Positions 1 through 7,312 of a stretch of DNA of 64,000 nucleotides are shown here, one piece after another. The DNA comes from Aestuariivivens marinum (GTDB lineage: Bacteria; Bacteroidota; Bacteroidia; Flavobacteriales; Flavobacteriaceae). The stretch spans positions 1,364,001-1,428,000 of the forward strand of contig NZ_JAKMCR010000001.1 in NCBI RefSeq assembly GCF_022662175.1, in the 5' to 3' direction. The position numbers and the translations under genes were made by a program. Position 1 is the stretch's first letter. The number at the start of each line of letters is the position of its first letter. The notes under the pieces were generated by a model. That model did no database searches. It was not told the DNA's origin and was given only the letters and a program-made list of their open reading frames with translations.

Positions 1-2
1 TA

Positions 3-416
3 CGTAAGGCACCAATTTCAACGATAATGACCGAGCATGTTATTACGTTACGTAAGAAAGATAGCCTTGAAAAGGCAGAGAAAATTTTTAAAAAGCATAA
101 TATCAGACATATTCCCATTGTAACCAATAATGTGGTAATAGGTATGTTAAGCAAAACCGATTTGCTGCGTCTTAAGTTTTCAGATTATGGAGAAAAAGAA
201 AATATGGATTCAGATGCATTTGTATACCATATGTTTACTATTGAGCAGATCATGCAACAAAAAATAGTTACGGTATCTTCTTCAAATTCTATAAAGGAAG
301 TAGCTGAAATTTTTGCGACTAAAGAGTTTCATGCATTGCCAGTGGTAGATAACAATAAGTTGGTAGGTATTGTTACTACTACTGATATTATTAAATATCT
401 TTTAAGTCAGTTTTAA
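3..416 (+). CDS. CBS-domain pair protein, 5' end cut by window
   Basis: Two CBS (cystathionine beta-synthase) domains in tandem make up the whole protein; such stand-alone pairs usually bind adenine nucleotides and act as regulatory modules, but the partner is unknown. The reading frame is open to the window edge. The codons before the first ATG (position 27) encode RKAPISTI followed by MTEHVITL, matching the PVSEIMTKNLIAL segment of the next gene, so the true start lies just left of the window. The CBS hallmarks IRHIPIV, IGMLS, FHALPVV and GIVTTTDIIKYL are visible. It is a close paralogue of the gene starting at 499, in the same orientation 82 bp away, and looks like a tandem duplicate. Confidence 0.85.
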   Translation, partial: RKAPISTIMTEHVITLRKKDSLEKAEKIFKKHNIRHIPIVTNNVVIGMLSKTDLLRLKFSDYGEKENMDSDAFVYHMFTIEQIMQQKIVTVSSSNSIKEVAEIFATKEFHALPVVDNNKLVGIVTTTDIIKYLLSQF

Positions 417-498
417 GTTTTAATGATTACTGATAATTATCATAAATGGTTTTGTCTTAATGATGTAATTTTAATTGTAATTTAAAAATGGATGAACT

Positions 499-915
499 AT
501 GAAAGCATTGACTCCAGTTTCAGAAATAATGACAAAAAATCTTATTGCTTTAAATACAAACGATGACTTGACCAGAGCCGAAGCCTTATTCAAAAGGCAT
601 CATATTAGGCATATTCCTGTGGTGAAGGAAGAATCCATAATAGGTATGTTAAGTTACACCGATTTGTTAAAAATTAGTTTTGCTGATGCTACTGATGATG
701 ACCGAGATATAGATACTGTAGTTTACAATATGTTTAGTATAGAACAGGTTATGACAAAAAATTTGGTCACGGTAAGTAGTAGTACAACCATTAAAAAAGT
801 AGCTAAAATATTAGCAGAAAAGGAATTTCATGCTTTACCTGTTGTAGACGATTCAATTCTGGTAGGCATCGTAACCACAACCGATTTGATTAAATATATG
901 CTAAAACAGTTTTAA
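499..915 (+). CDS. CBS-domain pair protein, paralogue of upstream gene
   Basis: A 138-aa protein made of two CBS domains, roughly residues 8-60 and 82-136, joined by an acidic linker (DATDDDRD). Motifs IRHIPVV, IIGMLSYTDLL and GIVTTTDLIKYM are typical. There is no other domain, signal peptide or membrane segment, so it is probably a cytoplasmic nucleotide-sensing module; its client cannot be told from sequence. Its stop codon overlaps that of the convergent rpe gene (bases 912-915), with no room for a separate terminator. It differs from the upstream copy mainly in the linker and the first domain. Confidence 0.9.
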   Translation: MKALTPVSEIMTKNLIALNTNDDLTRAEALFKRHHIRHIPVVKEESIIGMLSYTDLLKISFADATDDDRDIDTVVYNMFSIEQVMTKNLVTVSSSTTIKKVAKILAEKEFHALPVVDDSILVGIVTTTDLIKYMLKQF

Positions 916-1574
916 GCGTTGGCAATTTTCTTTAAATCACTAATGGTTTCCAATGGATTACTGCTTTTAAATACATAGCTACCAGCAACCAAAACATCGG
1001 CACCTGTATCGACTAACTTTTTTGCGTTTTTGTTAGTTACACCGCCATCAATTTCAATGCGTGTTTTTGCGTTTTTACGAAGAATAAGTGCTTTTAGTTG
1101 AGCTATCTTATTATAAGTGTTCTCAATAAAGCTTTGTCCACCAAAACCAGGGTTAACACTCATTAAGCAAACTAGGTCTATATCGTTAATGGTATCTTCC
1201 AAAACATTAACATTAGTATGGGGGTTAAGGGCAACACCAGCTTCCATGCCTTTGGCTTTTATGGCTTGTAACGTTCTATGTAAATGGGTGCATGCTTCAT
1301 AATGAACCGTTAAAACATTGCTGCCTAGATTAGCAAAGGTTTTTATATAACGGTCCGGATCTACAATCATTAAATGTACATCAATGGTTTTTTTTGCATG
1401 CTTGGCAATGGCTTGTAAAACAGGCATGCCAAAAGAAATATTGGGAACAAAAACACCATCCATAATATCGATATGAAACCAATCTGCATCACTTTGGTTT
1501 ACCATTTCAATATCACGTTGTAGATTAGCAAAATCGGCTGCTAAAATAGAGGGGGCAATTAACTTAGAACTCAT
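912..1574 (-). CDS. rpe: ribulose-phosphate 3-epimerase
   Basis: Interconverts D-ribulose 5-phosphate and D-xylulose 5-phosphate in the pentose phosphate pathway, in the cytoplasm. It is a TIM-barrel protein of 220 aa starting at ATG 1574. Visible motifs are APSILAADFANL, HIDIMDG (metal ligand His34 and acid Asp36), DVHLM (His67), SVNPGFGGQ and IDGGV (Asp176). The open frame extends to a TTG at 1604, but that lies inside a -7 promoter element (1602-1609), so the ATG at 1574 is preferred. This start also gives the family's usual N-terminus (SSKLIAPSILAAD). The gene is convergent with, and overlaps by 4 bp, the CBS gene at 499. Confidence 0.95.
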   Translation of the reverse strand: MSSKLIAPSILAADFANLQRDIEMVNQSDADWFHIDIMDGVFVPNISFGMPVLQAIAKHAKKTIDVHLMIVDPDRYIKTFANLGSNVLTVHYEACTHLHRTLQAIKAKGMEAGVALNPHTNVNVLEDTINDIDLVCLMSVNPGFGGQSFIENTYNKIAQLKALILRKNAKTRIEIDGGVTNKNAKKLVDTGADVLVAGSYVFKSSNPLETISDLKKIANA

Positions 1575-1601
1575 TGGAGGTAGTGATTTTATATGTTTGT
1601 G

Positions 1602-1609
1602 CAAATATA
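1602..1609 (-). promoter_or_regulatory. -7 promoter element for rpe
   Basis: The minus strand reads TATATTTG, a perfect match to the Bacteroidota -7 consensus TAnnTTTG, 27 nt before the rpe ATG. No clear -33 TTTG was found at the usual spacing. Confidence 0.6.
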
Positions 1610-1665
1610 GAAAACTCTTTTTTGAAGTCTCTCTCCTTTGGGTAGAGATTTCGAGTTAAAAATAA

Positions 1666-1688
1666 ACCCCCGGTAATCAGCCGGGGGT
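1666..1688 (-). terminator. terminator downstream of rpoD
   Basis: An 8-bp GC-rich inverted repeat (ACCCCCGG / CCGGGGGT) with a 7-nt loop. On the minus strand it is followed by TTATTTTTAA, fitting an intrinsic terminator about 70 nt past the rpoD stop. Confidence 0.8.
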
Positions 1689-1759
1689 CCTTTCATCAAT
1701 CAAAAAACGAACAGTTATGTGAAACTGTTTGTAGCCGTAATTTAGGGGTAATTACATAA

Positions 1760-2623
1760 TTATCCTAAATAAGTTTTTAAAATTTTACTGCGCGAGGTGT
1801 GTTTTAAGCGGCGAATGGCTTTTTCCTTTATTTGTCTCACACGTTCCCGAGTTAAATCGAAAGTTTCTCCAATTTCTTCTAAGGTCATAGGGTGTTGGTT
1901 GCCTAAGCCAAAATATAAACGAATAACATCTGCTTCACGAGGTGTTAAGGTTTCTAAAGCACGTTCAATTTCTGTGCGCAAAGACTCGTGTAATAATTCT
2001 TTATCTGGGTTTGGAGATTCTCCACTATTTAATACATCATATAAGTTAGAATCTTCACCTTCAACCAATGGCGCGTCCATACTTACATGGCGACCAGAGT
2101 TTTTCATGGATTCCTTAACATCGTTAATGGTCATGTCCAACTCTTTTGCAATCTCTTCTGCACTTGGAGGGCGCTCATGGCTTTGCTCTAAAAAGGCAAA
2201 AGTCTTATTAATCTTATTAATAGATCCAATTTTATTAAGCGGTAAACGTACAATACGGGATTGCTCGGCCAAAGCCTGAAGAATCGATTGACGTATCCAC
2301 CAAACCGCATAGGAGATAAATTTAAAACCACGAGTTTCATCAAAACGTTGGGCAGCTTTAATTAAACCCAAATTACCTTCATTTATCAAATCGGGAAGGG
2401 TTAAGCCTTGATTTTGATATTGTTTGGCTACAGAAACCACGAAACGTAGGTTAGCCTTGGTTAACTTTTCTAAAGCGACTTGGTCACCAGCTTTAATACG
2501 TTGTGCCAATTCTACCTCTTCATCAGCAGTAATTAAATCTACTTTGCCAATTTCTTGCAAATATTTGTCTAACGAAGCAGTTTCCCTGTTTGTAACCTGC
2601 TTCGTAATTTTAAGTTGTCTCAT
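1760..2623 (-). CDS. rpoD: RNA polymerase primary sigma factor RpoD (short Bacteroidota type)
   Basis: A 287-aa sigma-70 factor that directs core RNA polymerase to housekeeping promoters. In order it has region 1.2 ([16 protein letters not shown]), region 2 ([44 protein letters not shown]), region 3 ([14 protein letters not shown]) and region 4 ([15 protein letters not shown], then [20 protein letters not shown]). It lacks the long acidic region 1.1 of enterobacterial RpoD, which is usual for the Bacteroidota primary sigma factor. That enzyme recognises TAnnTTTG, the element found in front of many genes in this window. It stands alone, with a terminator at 1666-1688. Confidence 0.95.
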   Translation of the reverse strand: MRQLKITKQVTNRETASLDKYLQEIGKVDLITADEEVELAQRIKAGDQVALEKLTKANLRFVVSVAKQYQNQGLTLPDLINEGNLGLIKAAQRFDETRGFKFISYAVWWIRQSILQALAEQSRIVRLPLNKIGSINKINKTFAFLEQSHERPPSAEEIAKELDMTINDVKESMKNSGRHVSMDAPLVEGEDSNLYDVLNSGESPNPDKELLHESLRTEIERALETLTPREADVIRLYFGLGNQHPMTLEEIGETFDLTRERVRQIKEKAIRRLKHTSRSKILKTYLG

Positions 2624-2715
2624 GTAATGCTATCGATATTTTATAGGGATTGCAATTCTTTTCTAGTAGTTATACGTAAGAATAACAGTAAATGTTACAA
2701 AAGATTAAAATTATT

Positions 2716-3090
2716 TTAAATCTTGATTAAGTTTTTGTCGTTTAGATTAATGGCATCCAGCATTTCATGGGTGAACTTGTAGTGTCCCCTAGTGGTGATT
2801 AATTTAAATCTATAAGATTTTAAATTGCTGAGTGTATTTAAGAATAGCCATTTAGATTTTAAGAGCTTCGGCTTTTCCGATTTTAAGCTCACGTCAAACA
2901 GGTGTTTTCTTCCCTCTTTGGTAGCTACAATATCAGGGGTGACGGCAATATCACTTCCTTTTTTTAAATACGATTTAGGTGTTTCGTAACCTTCAAGATC
3001 TGCTTTAATATTTTCAAAACCCTTGTTTTCTAGATAGGTTATTGAGTCTTCTAAAATGTTTGAATATTTTTCTTTATCTGTATAAACCAT
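2716..3090 (-). CDS. small conserved protein, possible PD-(D/E)XK-like fold
   Basis: A 124-aa soluble protein of no established function. The order is an N-terminal helix (KEKYSNILEDSITYLENKGF), a lysine-rich strand region, then TPDIVATKEGRKHLFDVSLK. That segment resembles the core of the PD-(D/E)XK nuclease-like fold, an Asp in a PD pair followed by a beta hairpin ending in an acidic residue and a Lys. Here the last part is D-V-S-L-K rather than the canonical E-x-K, so activity is doubtful. The product of the 42449 gene has a similar outline. The gene stands alone between rpoD and the HTH gene, 65 bp from the latter and in the same direction. Confidence 0.7.
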   Translation of the reverse strand: MVYTDKEKYSNILEDSITYLENKGFENIKADLEGYETPKSYLKKGSDIAVTPDIVATKEGRKHLFDVSLKSEKPKLLKSKWLFLNTLSNLKSYRFKLITTRGHYKFTHEMLDAINLNDKNLIKI

Positions 3091-3155
3091 AACCTATAAT
3101 ATAATGAAAAAATGCAGAAAGTCAAGTTTTTAACAAGGTTTAACAAATGTGATTA

Positions 3156-4154
3156 TTAAAGGTAAGTCATTTTATCATCCATTTTAATGCGTTCTTTGGC
3201 AATGGAAATTTTTTGGTGTACTTTTTTAAAGAACAATGTACGGTCTCTTTCTCCAGCAGTAGCTAATAGTTTCGAGTTAGACATTTGTTTTTGCAGGAAC
3301 TCATACATCATCTCACAAGTTTCTTTGTGTTCAACTTTGAAATAACTTAATACTGTAAAAGGAGAAAAGAATAATTTTCCAAAAGGTGTGACTACCATTA
3401 TTGTATTTGTGAGCATATGTAAATCGCATTTGTATAGCATAAAAGAATTCTGGTCGTTTTTATCGCCAATACTCTGATCTATAGTTTGCTTTTCTATATG
3501 GTTTATAACTTCATGTATGTCATCACAAATACGAAGTGCCAAATCTTTTGAAACCAAGCCAGCTTCAAAATAATACAATACTTGCTGTAATGAGCCATTA
3601 ATGGTGTTGTCACTCCATAACTCAGTTATGTTGGTGTGTCTATATATTTCACCAAGCTCAAAAGCGGTTTTTAAAAGTGAATCCGGTATAGATTCCATCC
3701 AATCATCAAAGGAAATCTTGCTTTTGGCCATTTCGGTATTTAAATCCTTTAACCAAACATACATTTTATACCTAGTTAAAAGGGAATCAGTTAATGTATG
3801 GAATAAAGGGATGTCTTTACAGGAATATATGAATTCAGCATTTTTAATTTTTTTAAGCTGAATAACATGGCCCATAGATTGCTTAAGCCAAATTTCCAAT
3901 CCCTGAAGGTTTTGAATAGGGGGAGACAGTTCTGCAACAATCTCATTTGAGCTTCCAACCTCAAAAAGCTTGTTTAAGGAAACCTTATAATGCCTGGCCA
4001 GTTTTACGGCTTCTTCAAGAGTGATGCTGGTTTTTAGGTTGATACGCCTGTAAGCGGCATCATAACCGATGTCTAGTATACCGGCTATTTCATCAACAAA
4101 AGACGTATTGTCCTGTGTTTTTTCCTTTAAATATTTAATAAATTGTTCTTGCAT
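3156..4154 (-). CDS. helix-turn-helix regulator with large C-terminal domain (BetR-like)
   Basis: A 332-aa protein. Residues 1-65 form a helix-turn-helix of the XRE/BetR kind (FVDEIAGILDIGYDAAYRRI, then TLEEAVKLARHYKVSLNKLFEV). The remaining 265 residues are a mostly helical domain that I cannot assign, with no membrane segment. This architecture is common in Flavobacteriaceae and is taken to be a transcription factor; ligand and targets are unknown. The start is ATG 4154. Two copies of AAGTAGATT 11 bp apart lie just upstream and could be its own operator. It is transcribed away from the AraC-type gene at 4694, so the 539-bp gap between them carries control regions for both. Confidence 0.8.
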   Translation of the reverse strand: MQEQFIKYLKEKTQDNTSFVDEIAGILDIGYDAAYRRINLKTSITLEEAVKLARHYKVSLNKLFEVGSSNEIVAELSPPIQNLQGLEIWLKQSMGHVIQLKKIKNAEFIYSCKDIPLFHTLTDSLLTRYKMYVWLKDLNTEMAKSKISFDDWMESIPDSLLKTAFELGEIYRHTNITELWSDNTINGSLQQVLYYFEAGLVSKDLALRICDDIHEVINHIEKQTIDQSIGDKNDQNSFMLYKCDLHMLTNTIMVVTPFGKLFFSPFTVLSYFKVEHKETCEMMYEFLQKQMSNSKLLATAGERDRTLFFKKVHQKISIAKERIKMDDKMTYL

Positions 4155-4168
4155 TTTTTAAAAATTGC

Positions 4169-4188
4169 AAGTAGATTAAAAGTAGATT
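4169..4188. promoter_or_regulatory. helically phased direct repeat upstream of HTH gene
   Basis: AAGTAGATT occurs at 4169-4177 and again at 4180-4188, a period of 11 bp (one helical turn), starting 15 bp before the ATG of the HTH gene. This is a plausible autoregulatory operator, but it rests on sequence pattern only. Confidence 0.35.
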
Positions 4189-4319
4189 TTGTGAAATTTA
4201 AGAAAAAAAAGTGATTTTTTGTGCAAATTATGTTAACGGTTTGCGGTAATTATAAATTAATTTTACCATGTAACTTTTTAAGAGTTGTATAATCAAAGTT
4301 TGAATTAAAATAGTTAGTC

Positions 4320-4484
4320 ATGAAAACCAAAACCTCACCTGCATCAAAAAATTTCACGAATCGATTAATAAGCATATTAGATTATTATTTATATCATATT
4401 GTTATTAATAAAGATTACAAAAAAACTCTTGCTAACGATTGTGTTCACAATCTTATTCATGAAAACCATTTAACTGCTGCATAA
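4320..4484 (+). CDS. possible small protein (54 aa)
   Basis: An ATG-started frame of 54 codons in the otherwise gene-free 4155-4693 region, beginning MKTKTSPASKN and ending HLTAA. It is basic at the N-terminus with a central aromatic stretch (LDYYLYHIVINKDY); there is no signal peptide and no recognised family. An 18-nt AT-rich stretch precedes the ATG, with no clear Shine-Dalgarno, which is usual here. It is in the same direction as the AraC-type gene 209 bp downstream. It may be a genuine small protein or a chance frame in AT-rich DNA. Confidence 0.35.
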   Translation: MKTKTSPASKNFTNRLISILDYYLYHIVINKDYKKTLANDCVHNLIHENHLTAA

Positions 4485-4623
4485 ATCTTTGCTTAATTAC
4501 ATTTATGACTTTGTTTTGTTAGTGTTTTTTGGTTTAATTAATTGAAACATTAGCCGTTAAATGTGTCGTTTATACCTCCTCTTTTATTAATAAATTTCTT
4601 TCTTTTTTAGTGCTCTATGTTGA

Positions 4624-4669
4624 TTTTAGTGGTTTTTTGTTTAAATTTAAGATTTAAAAACCACTAAAA
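4624..4669. promoter_or_regulatory. 14-bp inverted repeat just upstream of the AraC-type gene
   Basis: TTTTAGTGGTTTTT (4624-4637) and its exact complement AAAAACCACTAAAA (4656-4669) are separated by 18 AT-rich bases, ending 24 nt before the ATG at 4694. It could be an operator for autoregulation, or a hairpin in the leader RNA controlling translation or early termination. Confidence 0.55.
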
Positions 4670-4693
4670 ATTATTACATAGATAGCTAATACT

Positions 4694-5836
4694 ATGGATT
4701 TTATATCTATTGTTAATTTTTTACTTATTGCTGGAGTTGTTCAAGGGTTTGTTTTTAACCTGGTGACTTTTTTTGTAAAAAAGAAGTTTGATAAGGTTAT
4801 TGTGTTTCTTAATCTAATTGTTTTTTTTATTTCTCTTAATAACCTCCAACGTTGGCTCATAGCTAATGGATATTCTTCAGATGTATTTCTTGTTAAACAA
4901 TTGCTTATACCATGGTACTTGTTTATTTTGCCCATGTTTTATGCTTTTGTTGTTTATTTTTTGAAAATAGAGCACAAGGTAAATAATTACATAAAGACTT
5001 CTATTTTAATTTTTGGCATTGAGCTTATCATTAGACTTTGTTTAATTTCTTATGTTTATTATGAGGTCCCTAATCAAGATGATACATTAATCTACAACTA
5101 TACAAAGGTTGAAGACATTTTTAATCTGCTTTACACTATCTTTCTGTTTATAAATTCAATTATAATAATTTTTAGACGCCATCATTTAATAGCATATATT
5201 TTATCGTATGATGATTTAAATTGGTTGAAATGGTTTATTAGATTTGGTGTGATTGTTATAGGGTTTTGGGCAGTAGCATTATCAATTAAAGTGAGTACCG
5301 GGAGTGAATATGCCTATAAATTTTTAAACTTAAGCTCTTCAATATTATTGTATTGGATAGGGTATCAAGGGATGTATAAATACAATGTTCTAAAAGACCG
5401 TATTGTATTAAGGAGTTCTATTGAAACAGATAAAGTAATGATTAAGCCCCAATCAACTGTAAATGGCTCAAGTGATGAAGATGACTTTTTTAATGAGAAA
5501 CACAGCAAAGATTTTAATAGAATCCAAGACCATATTATAAAAAATAAGCTGTATTTGAATCCGCTATTGGGTATGGAGTCTTTGGCCTTAGATTTGGGTA
5601 TGAGCAAGAGCTATTTTTCAAGACTTGTTAACTCTTACAGTGATTTCAATTTTTCAGATTATATAAATTCGTTACGTGTAGCCCAAGCTAAAAAGTTTTT
5701 GGCTAACGATGAGTTTAGTGAATATACCATCGTAGCCATAGGTTTGGAGTGTGGTTTCAATTCAAAGTCTACCTTTTATTCTGCATTTAAAAAATTTACC
5801 TCACAAACGCCTAGCAGTTATAGAGATCAGTTTTAG
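4694..5836 (+). CDS. membrane-anchored AraC-family transcriptional regulator
   Basis: A 380-aa protein with about seven hydrophobic membrane segments in residues 1-225 (for example FISIVNFLLIAGVVQGFVF, IVFLNLIVFFISLNN, WFIRFGVIVIGFWAVAL). An acidic linker (SSDEDDFFNEKHSKD) follows, then an AraC-type DNA-binding domain in about residues 275-380 with both HTH motifs (GMESLALDLGMSKSYFSRLV and TIVAIGLECGFNSKSTFYSAF). This membrane-sensor architecture is common in Bacteroidota, and the N-terminal part probably senses an envelope or membrane signal. The 5845 regulatory box starts 8 nt past its stop codon and the seven-gene SDR cluster follows, so it is the likely activator of that cluster. That link is inferred from position. 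Confidence 0.9.
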   Translation: MDFISIVNFLLIAGVVQGFVFNLVTFFVKKKFDKVIVFLNLIVFFISLNNLQRWLIANGYSSDVFLVKQLLIPWYLFILPMFYAFVVYFLKIEHKVNNYIKTSILIFGIELIIRLCLISYVYYEVPNQDDTLIYNYTKVEDIFNLLYTIFLFINSIIIIFRRHHLIAYILSYDDLNWLKWFIRFGVIVIGFWAVALSIKVSTGSEYAYKFLNLSSSILLYWIGYQGMYKYNVLKDRIVLRSSIETDKVMIKPQSTVNGSSDEDDFFNEKHSKDFNRIQDHIIKNKLYLNPLLGMESLALDLGMSKSYFSRLVNSYSDFNFSDYINSLRVAQAKKFLANDEFSEYTIVAIGLECGFNSKSTFYSAFKKFTSQTPSSYRDQF

Positions 5837-5844
5837 TGTTCGCC

Positions 5845-5880
5845 GTCCGAGATTATCGTTGGACATCCTAATTTCTCCCT
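5845..5880 (+). promoter_or_regulatory. regulatory box, copy 1 (SDR operon)
   Basis: The first 29 bp are identical to 11031-11059, and 34 of 36 positions match overall. The core is GTCCGA-N8-TTGGAC, an imperfect inverted repeat, followed by ATCCTAATT. It lies 74 nt upstream of a weak -7 element, exactly as in copy 2, and is best read as the binding site of a shared transcription factor. The neighbouring AraC-type regulator is the first candidate. Confidence 0.7.
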
Positions 5881-5918
5881 CTTGGACTATCTTGGATAGT
5901 AATACGATTTAGAGACAA

Positions 5919-5926
5919 TAATTTTA
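5919..5926 (+). promoter_or_regulatory. candidate -7 element of the SDR operon
   Basis: TAATTTTA differs from TAnnTTTG only at the last base. Its spacing of 74 nt from the start of the upstream box equals that at 11105. The imperfect match fits an activator-dependent promoter. Confidence 0.4.
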
Positions 5927-6023
5927 CAACAGTAACTTAAAAACTGTTGTCATGATACCGGCGTTAATTTTATATCTCATCAGAAAGTATAAAGGAACAT
6001 TAAAGATTTTTTTTAAGAGTCTA

Positions 6024-6638
6024 ATGTCCAAAAATATAGTCTTTAAACTCTTAATTGTATTAGGGCTTATTTTATTAACCTCGTCTTTTACAATACCTAG
6101 TGAAAATAAAAGTTTAAGCTATAATGTCATTAAGAACAAAAAGGTTATAGGGGTTATACATATTGATAAAAGTATATCCCAAAATGAAATAGTTTATACA
6201 CTTTCCAGTGACATTAAAGCCAAATTTTTAGCAAAGTTTAATGTTGTTGGAAAAGAAAAAGCCATTTATAAAAAGGGGGTATTAGTTTATTCATCAGTTT
6301 ATAGAACACTTAACAACAAGGTAAAGGTTAACCATAGTGTCGAACTTCAGGGCAATACATATCATATAGCAACTTCAGATGAAATTAAGCCAATGTCATG
6401 TGAGAACATTAAGCATAATTTGGTCACATTTTATTTTGAAGAACCTAAGGATATCAGTTTTGTTTTTTGCGATAACCAGAAAGAGATGGTACCTGTTATA
6501 GCTGTTTCCGATGGGGTATATAAGGTAGAGATCTCAAAAGGGAAATATAATGTATTTCATTACAAAAAAGGGAAGTGCATTAAGGTAGAAGCGGTTAGTA
6601 AGCTATTTAGTGTCACTTTAATACCTATTGCATCATGA
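6024..6638 (+). CDS. exported DUF6134-like protein
   Basis: First gene of the AraC-linked operon. From ATG 6024 the protein is 204 aa with a clear signal peptide (SKNIVFKLLIVLGLILLTSSF), then a beta-rich domain (SLSYNVIKNKKVIGVIHI, YTLSSDIKAKF, VLVYSSVYRTLNNKVKVNH). This resembles the family known to me as DUF6134, of unknown function and probably periplasmic. An in-frame ATG at 5952 would add 24 residues before the signal peptide; it is less likely on protein grounds, although it would suit the promoter position better. The stop overlaps the next start in ATGA, so the two are translationally coupled. Confidence 0.75.
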   Translation: MSKNIVFKLLIVLGLILLTSSFTIPSENKSLSYNVIKNKKVIGVIHIDKSISQNEIVYTLSSDIKAKFLAKFNVVGKEKAIYKKGVLVYSSVYRTLNNKVKVNHSVELQGNTYHIATSDEIKPMSCENIKHNLVTFYFEEPKDISFVFCDNQKEMVPVIAVSDGVYKVEISKGKYNVFHYKKGKCIKVEAVSKLFSVTLIPIAS

Positions 6639-7312
6639 AAGCATTAACTACAGAATGGGTATTAATAGTCATTTGTTTTGTCACATATTTTGTGATAAGC
6701 ATGGTTTACAAAAGGTTGGGAGTGCACAACCTTAAAAACGCCCTAACGACAGCCAACGGGTTAAGGTTTTTAAACTTAAAATACTTATTGGGAATTGTAT
6801 TGTTTGGCATGTTGTCCTATACCATGATACCAGAATTAAACTATTTGGTAGATACAATTCAAGTACCTAGAATACCTCTGCTTTTGATTTTTGTCCTTAC
6901 GGTCATGCTATCTGCTTATATCTCTTATTTAAGCATTAGTAAACAGCGTGAAGAAGACCTGGTAGACTGTGCTGATTGTGGTTTTGCCCATGCTTGGCTC
7001 TACTTTATAATACGGTTTACATTTTTATTAGGGTATGAGTTCTTTTTTAGAGGGGTTTTGCTATTCAAGTTTTTAGAGTTTACTACGTTACCAATGGCCA
7101 TATTGTATGCAACTATTCTGTATGTGGTGATCCATAGCTTCGATTCTAAAAAGGAAATTTTAGGGGCTATTCCGTTTGGGGTTGTGCTATGTCTTTTTGC
7201 TTACTATACAAATAGTGTTTGGTATCCCTTCTTGATTCATCTAGGCCTGTCGGCTGTATATGAATGCTATTTATTTTATCATTTAACCTTAAAAAATAAT
7301 ATTTTATCATGA
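6635..7312 (+). CDS. CPBP-family membrane protein (CAAX protease-like)
   Basis: A 225-aa polytopic membrane protein with about six to seven hydrophobic segments. Residues 134-140 read YEFFFRG, an ExxxR motif as in the glutamate metalloproteases of the CPBP/Abi family, but with Tyr in place of the first of the usual paired Glu. Tyr163-x3-His167 and His202 occupy the positions of the other two conserved motifs, the latter followed by Ser where Asn is usual. It may be a weak or specialised intramembrane protease, or an inactive relative. It overlaps both neighbours by ATGA (6635-6638 and 7309-7312), so it belongs to the operon. Confidence 0.75.
   Translation: MKALTTEWVLIVICFVTYFVISMVYKRLGVHNLKNALTTANGLRFLNLKYLLGIVLFGMLSYTMIPELNYLVDTIQVPRIPLLLIFVLTVMLSAYISYLSISKQREEDLVDCADCGFAHAWLYFIIRFTFLLGYEFFFRGVLLFKFLEFTTLPMAILYATILYVVIHSFDSKKEILGAIPFGVVLCLFAYYTNSVWYPFLIHLGLSAVYECYLFYHLTLKNNILS

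Noticed and set aside
5845-5864. GTCCGA-N8-TTGGAC as a transcription terminator after the AraC gene
   Set aside because: The stem is only six pairs with a wobble, and no T run follows it on either strand in either copy.
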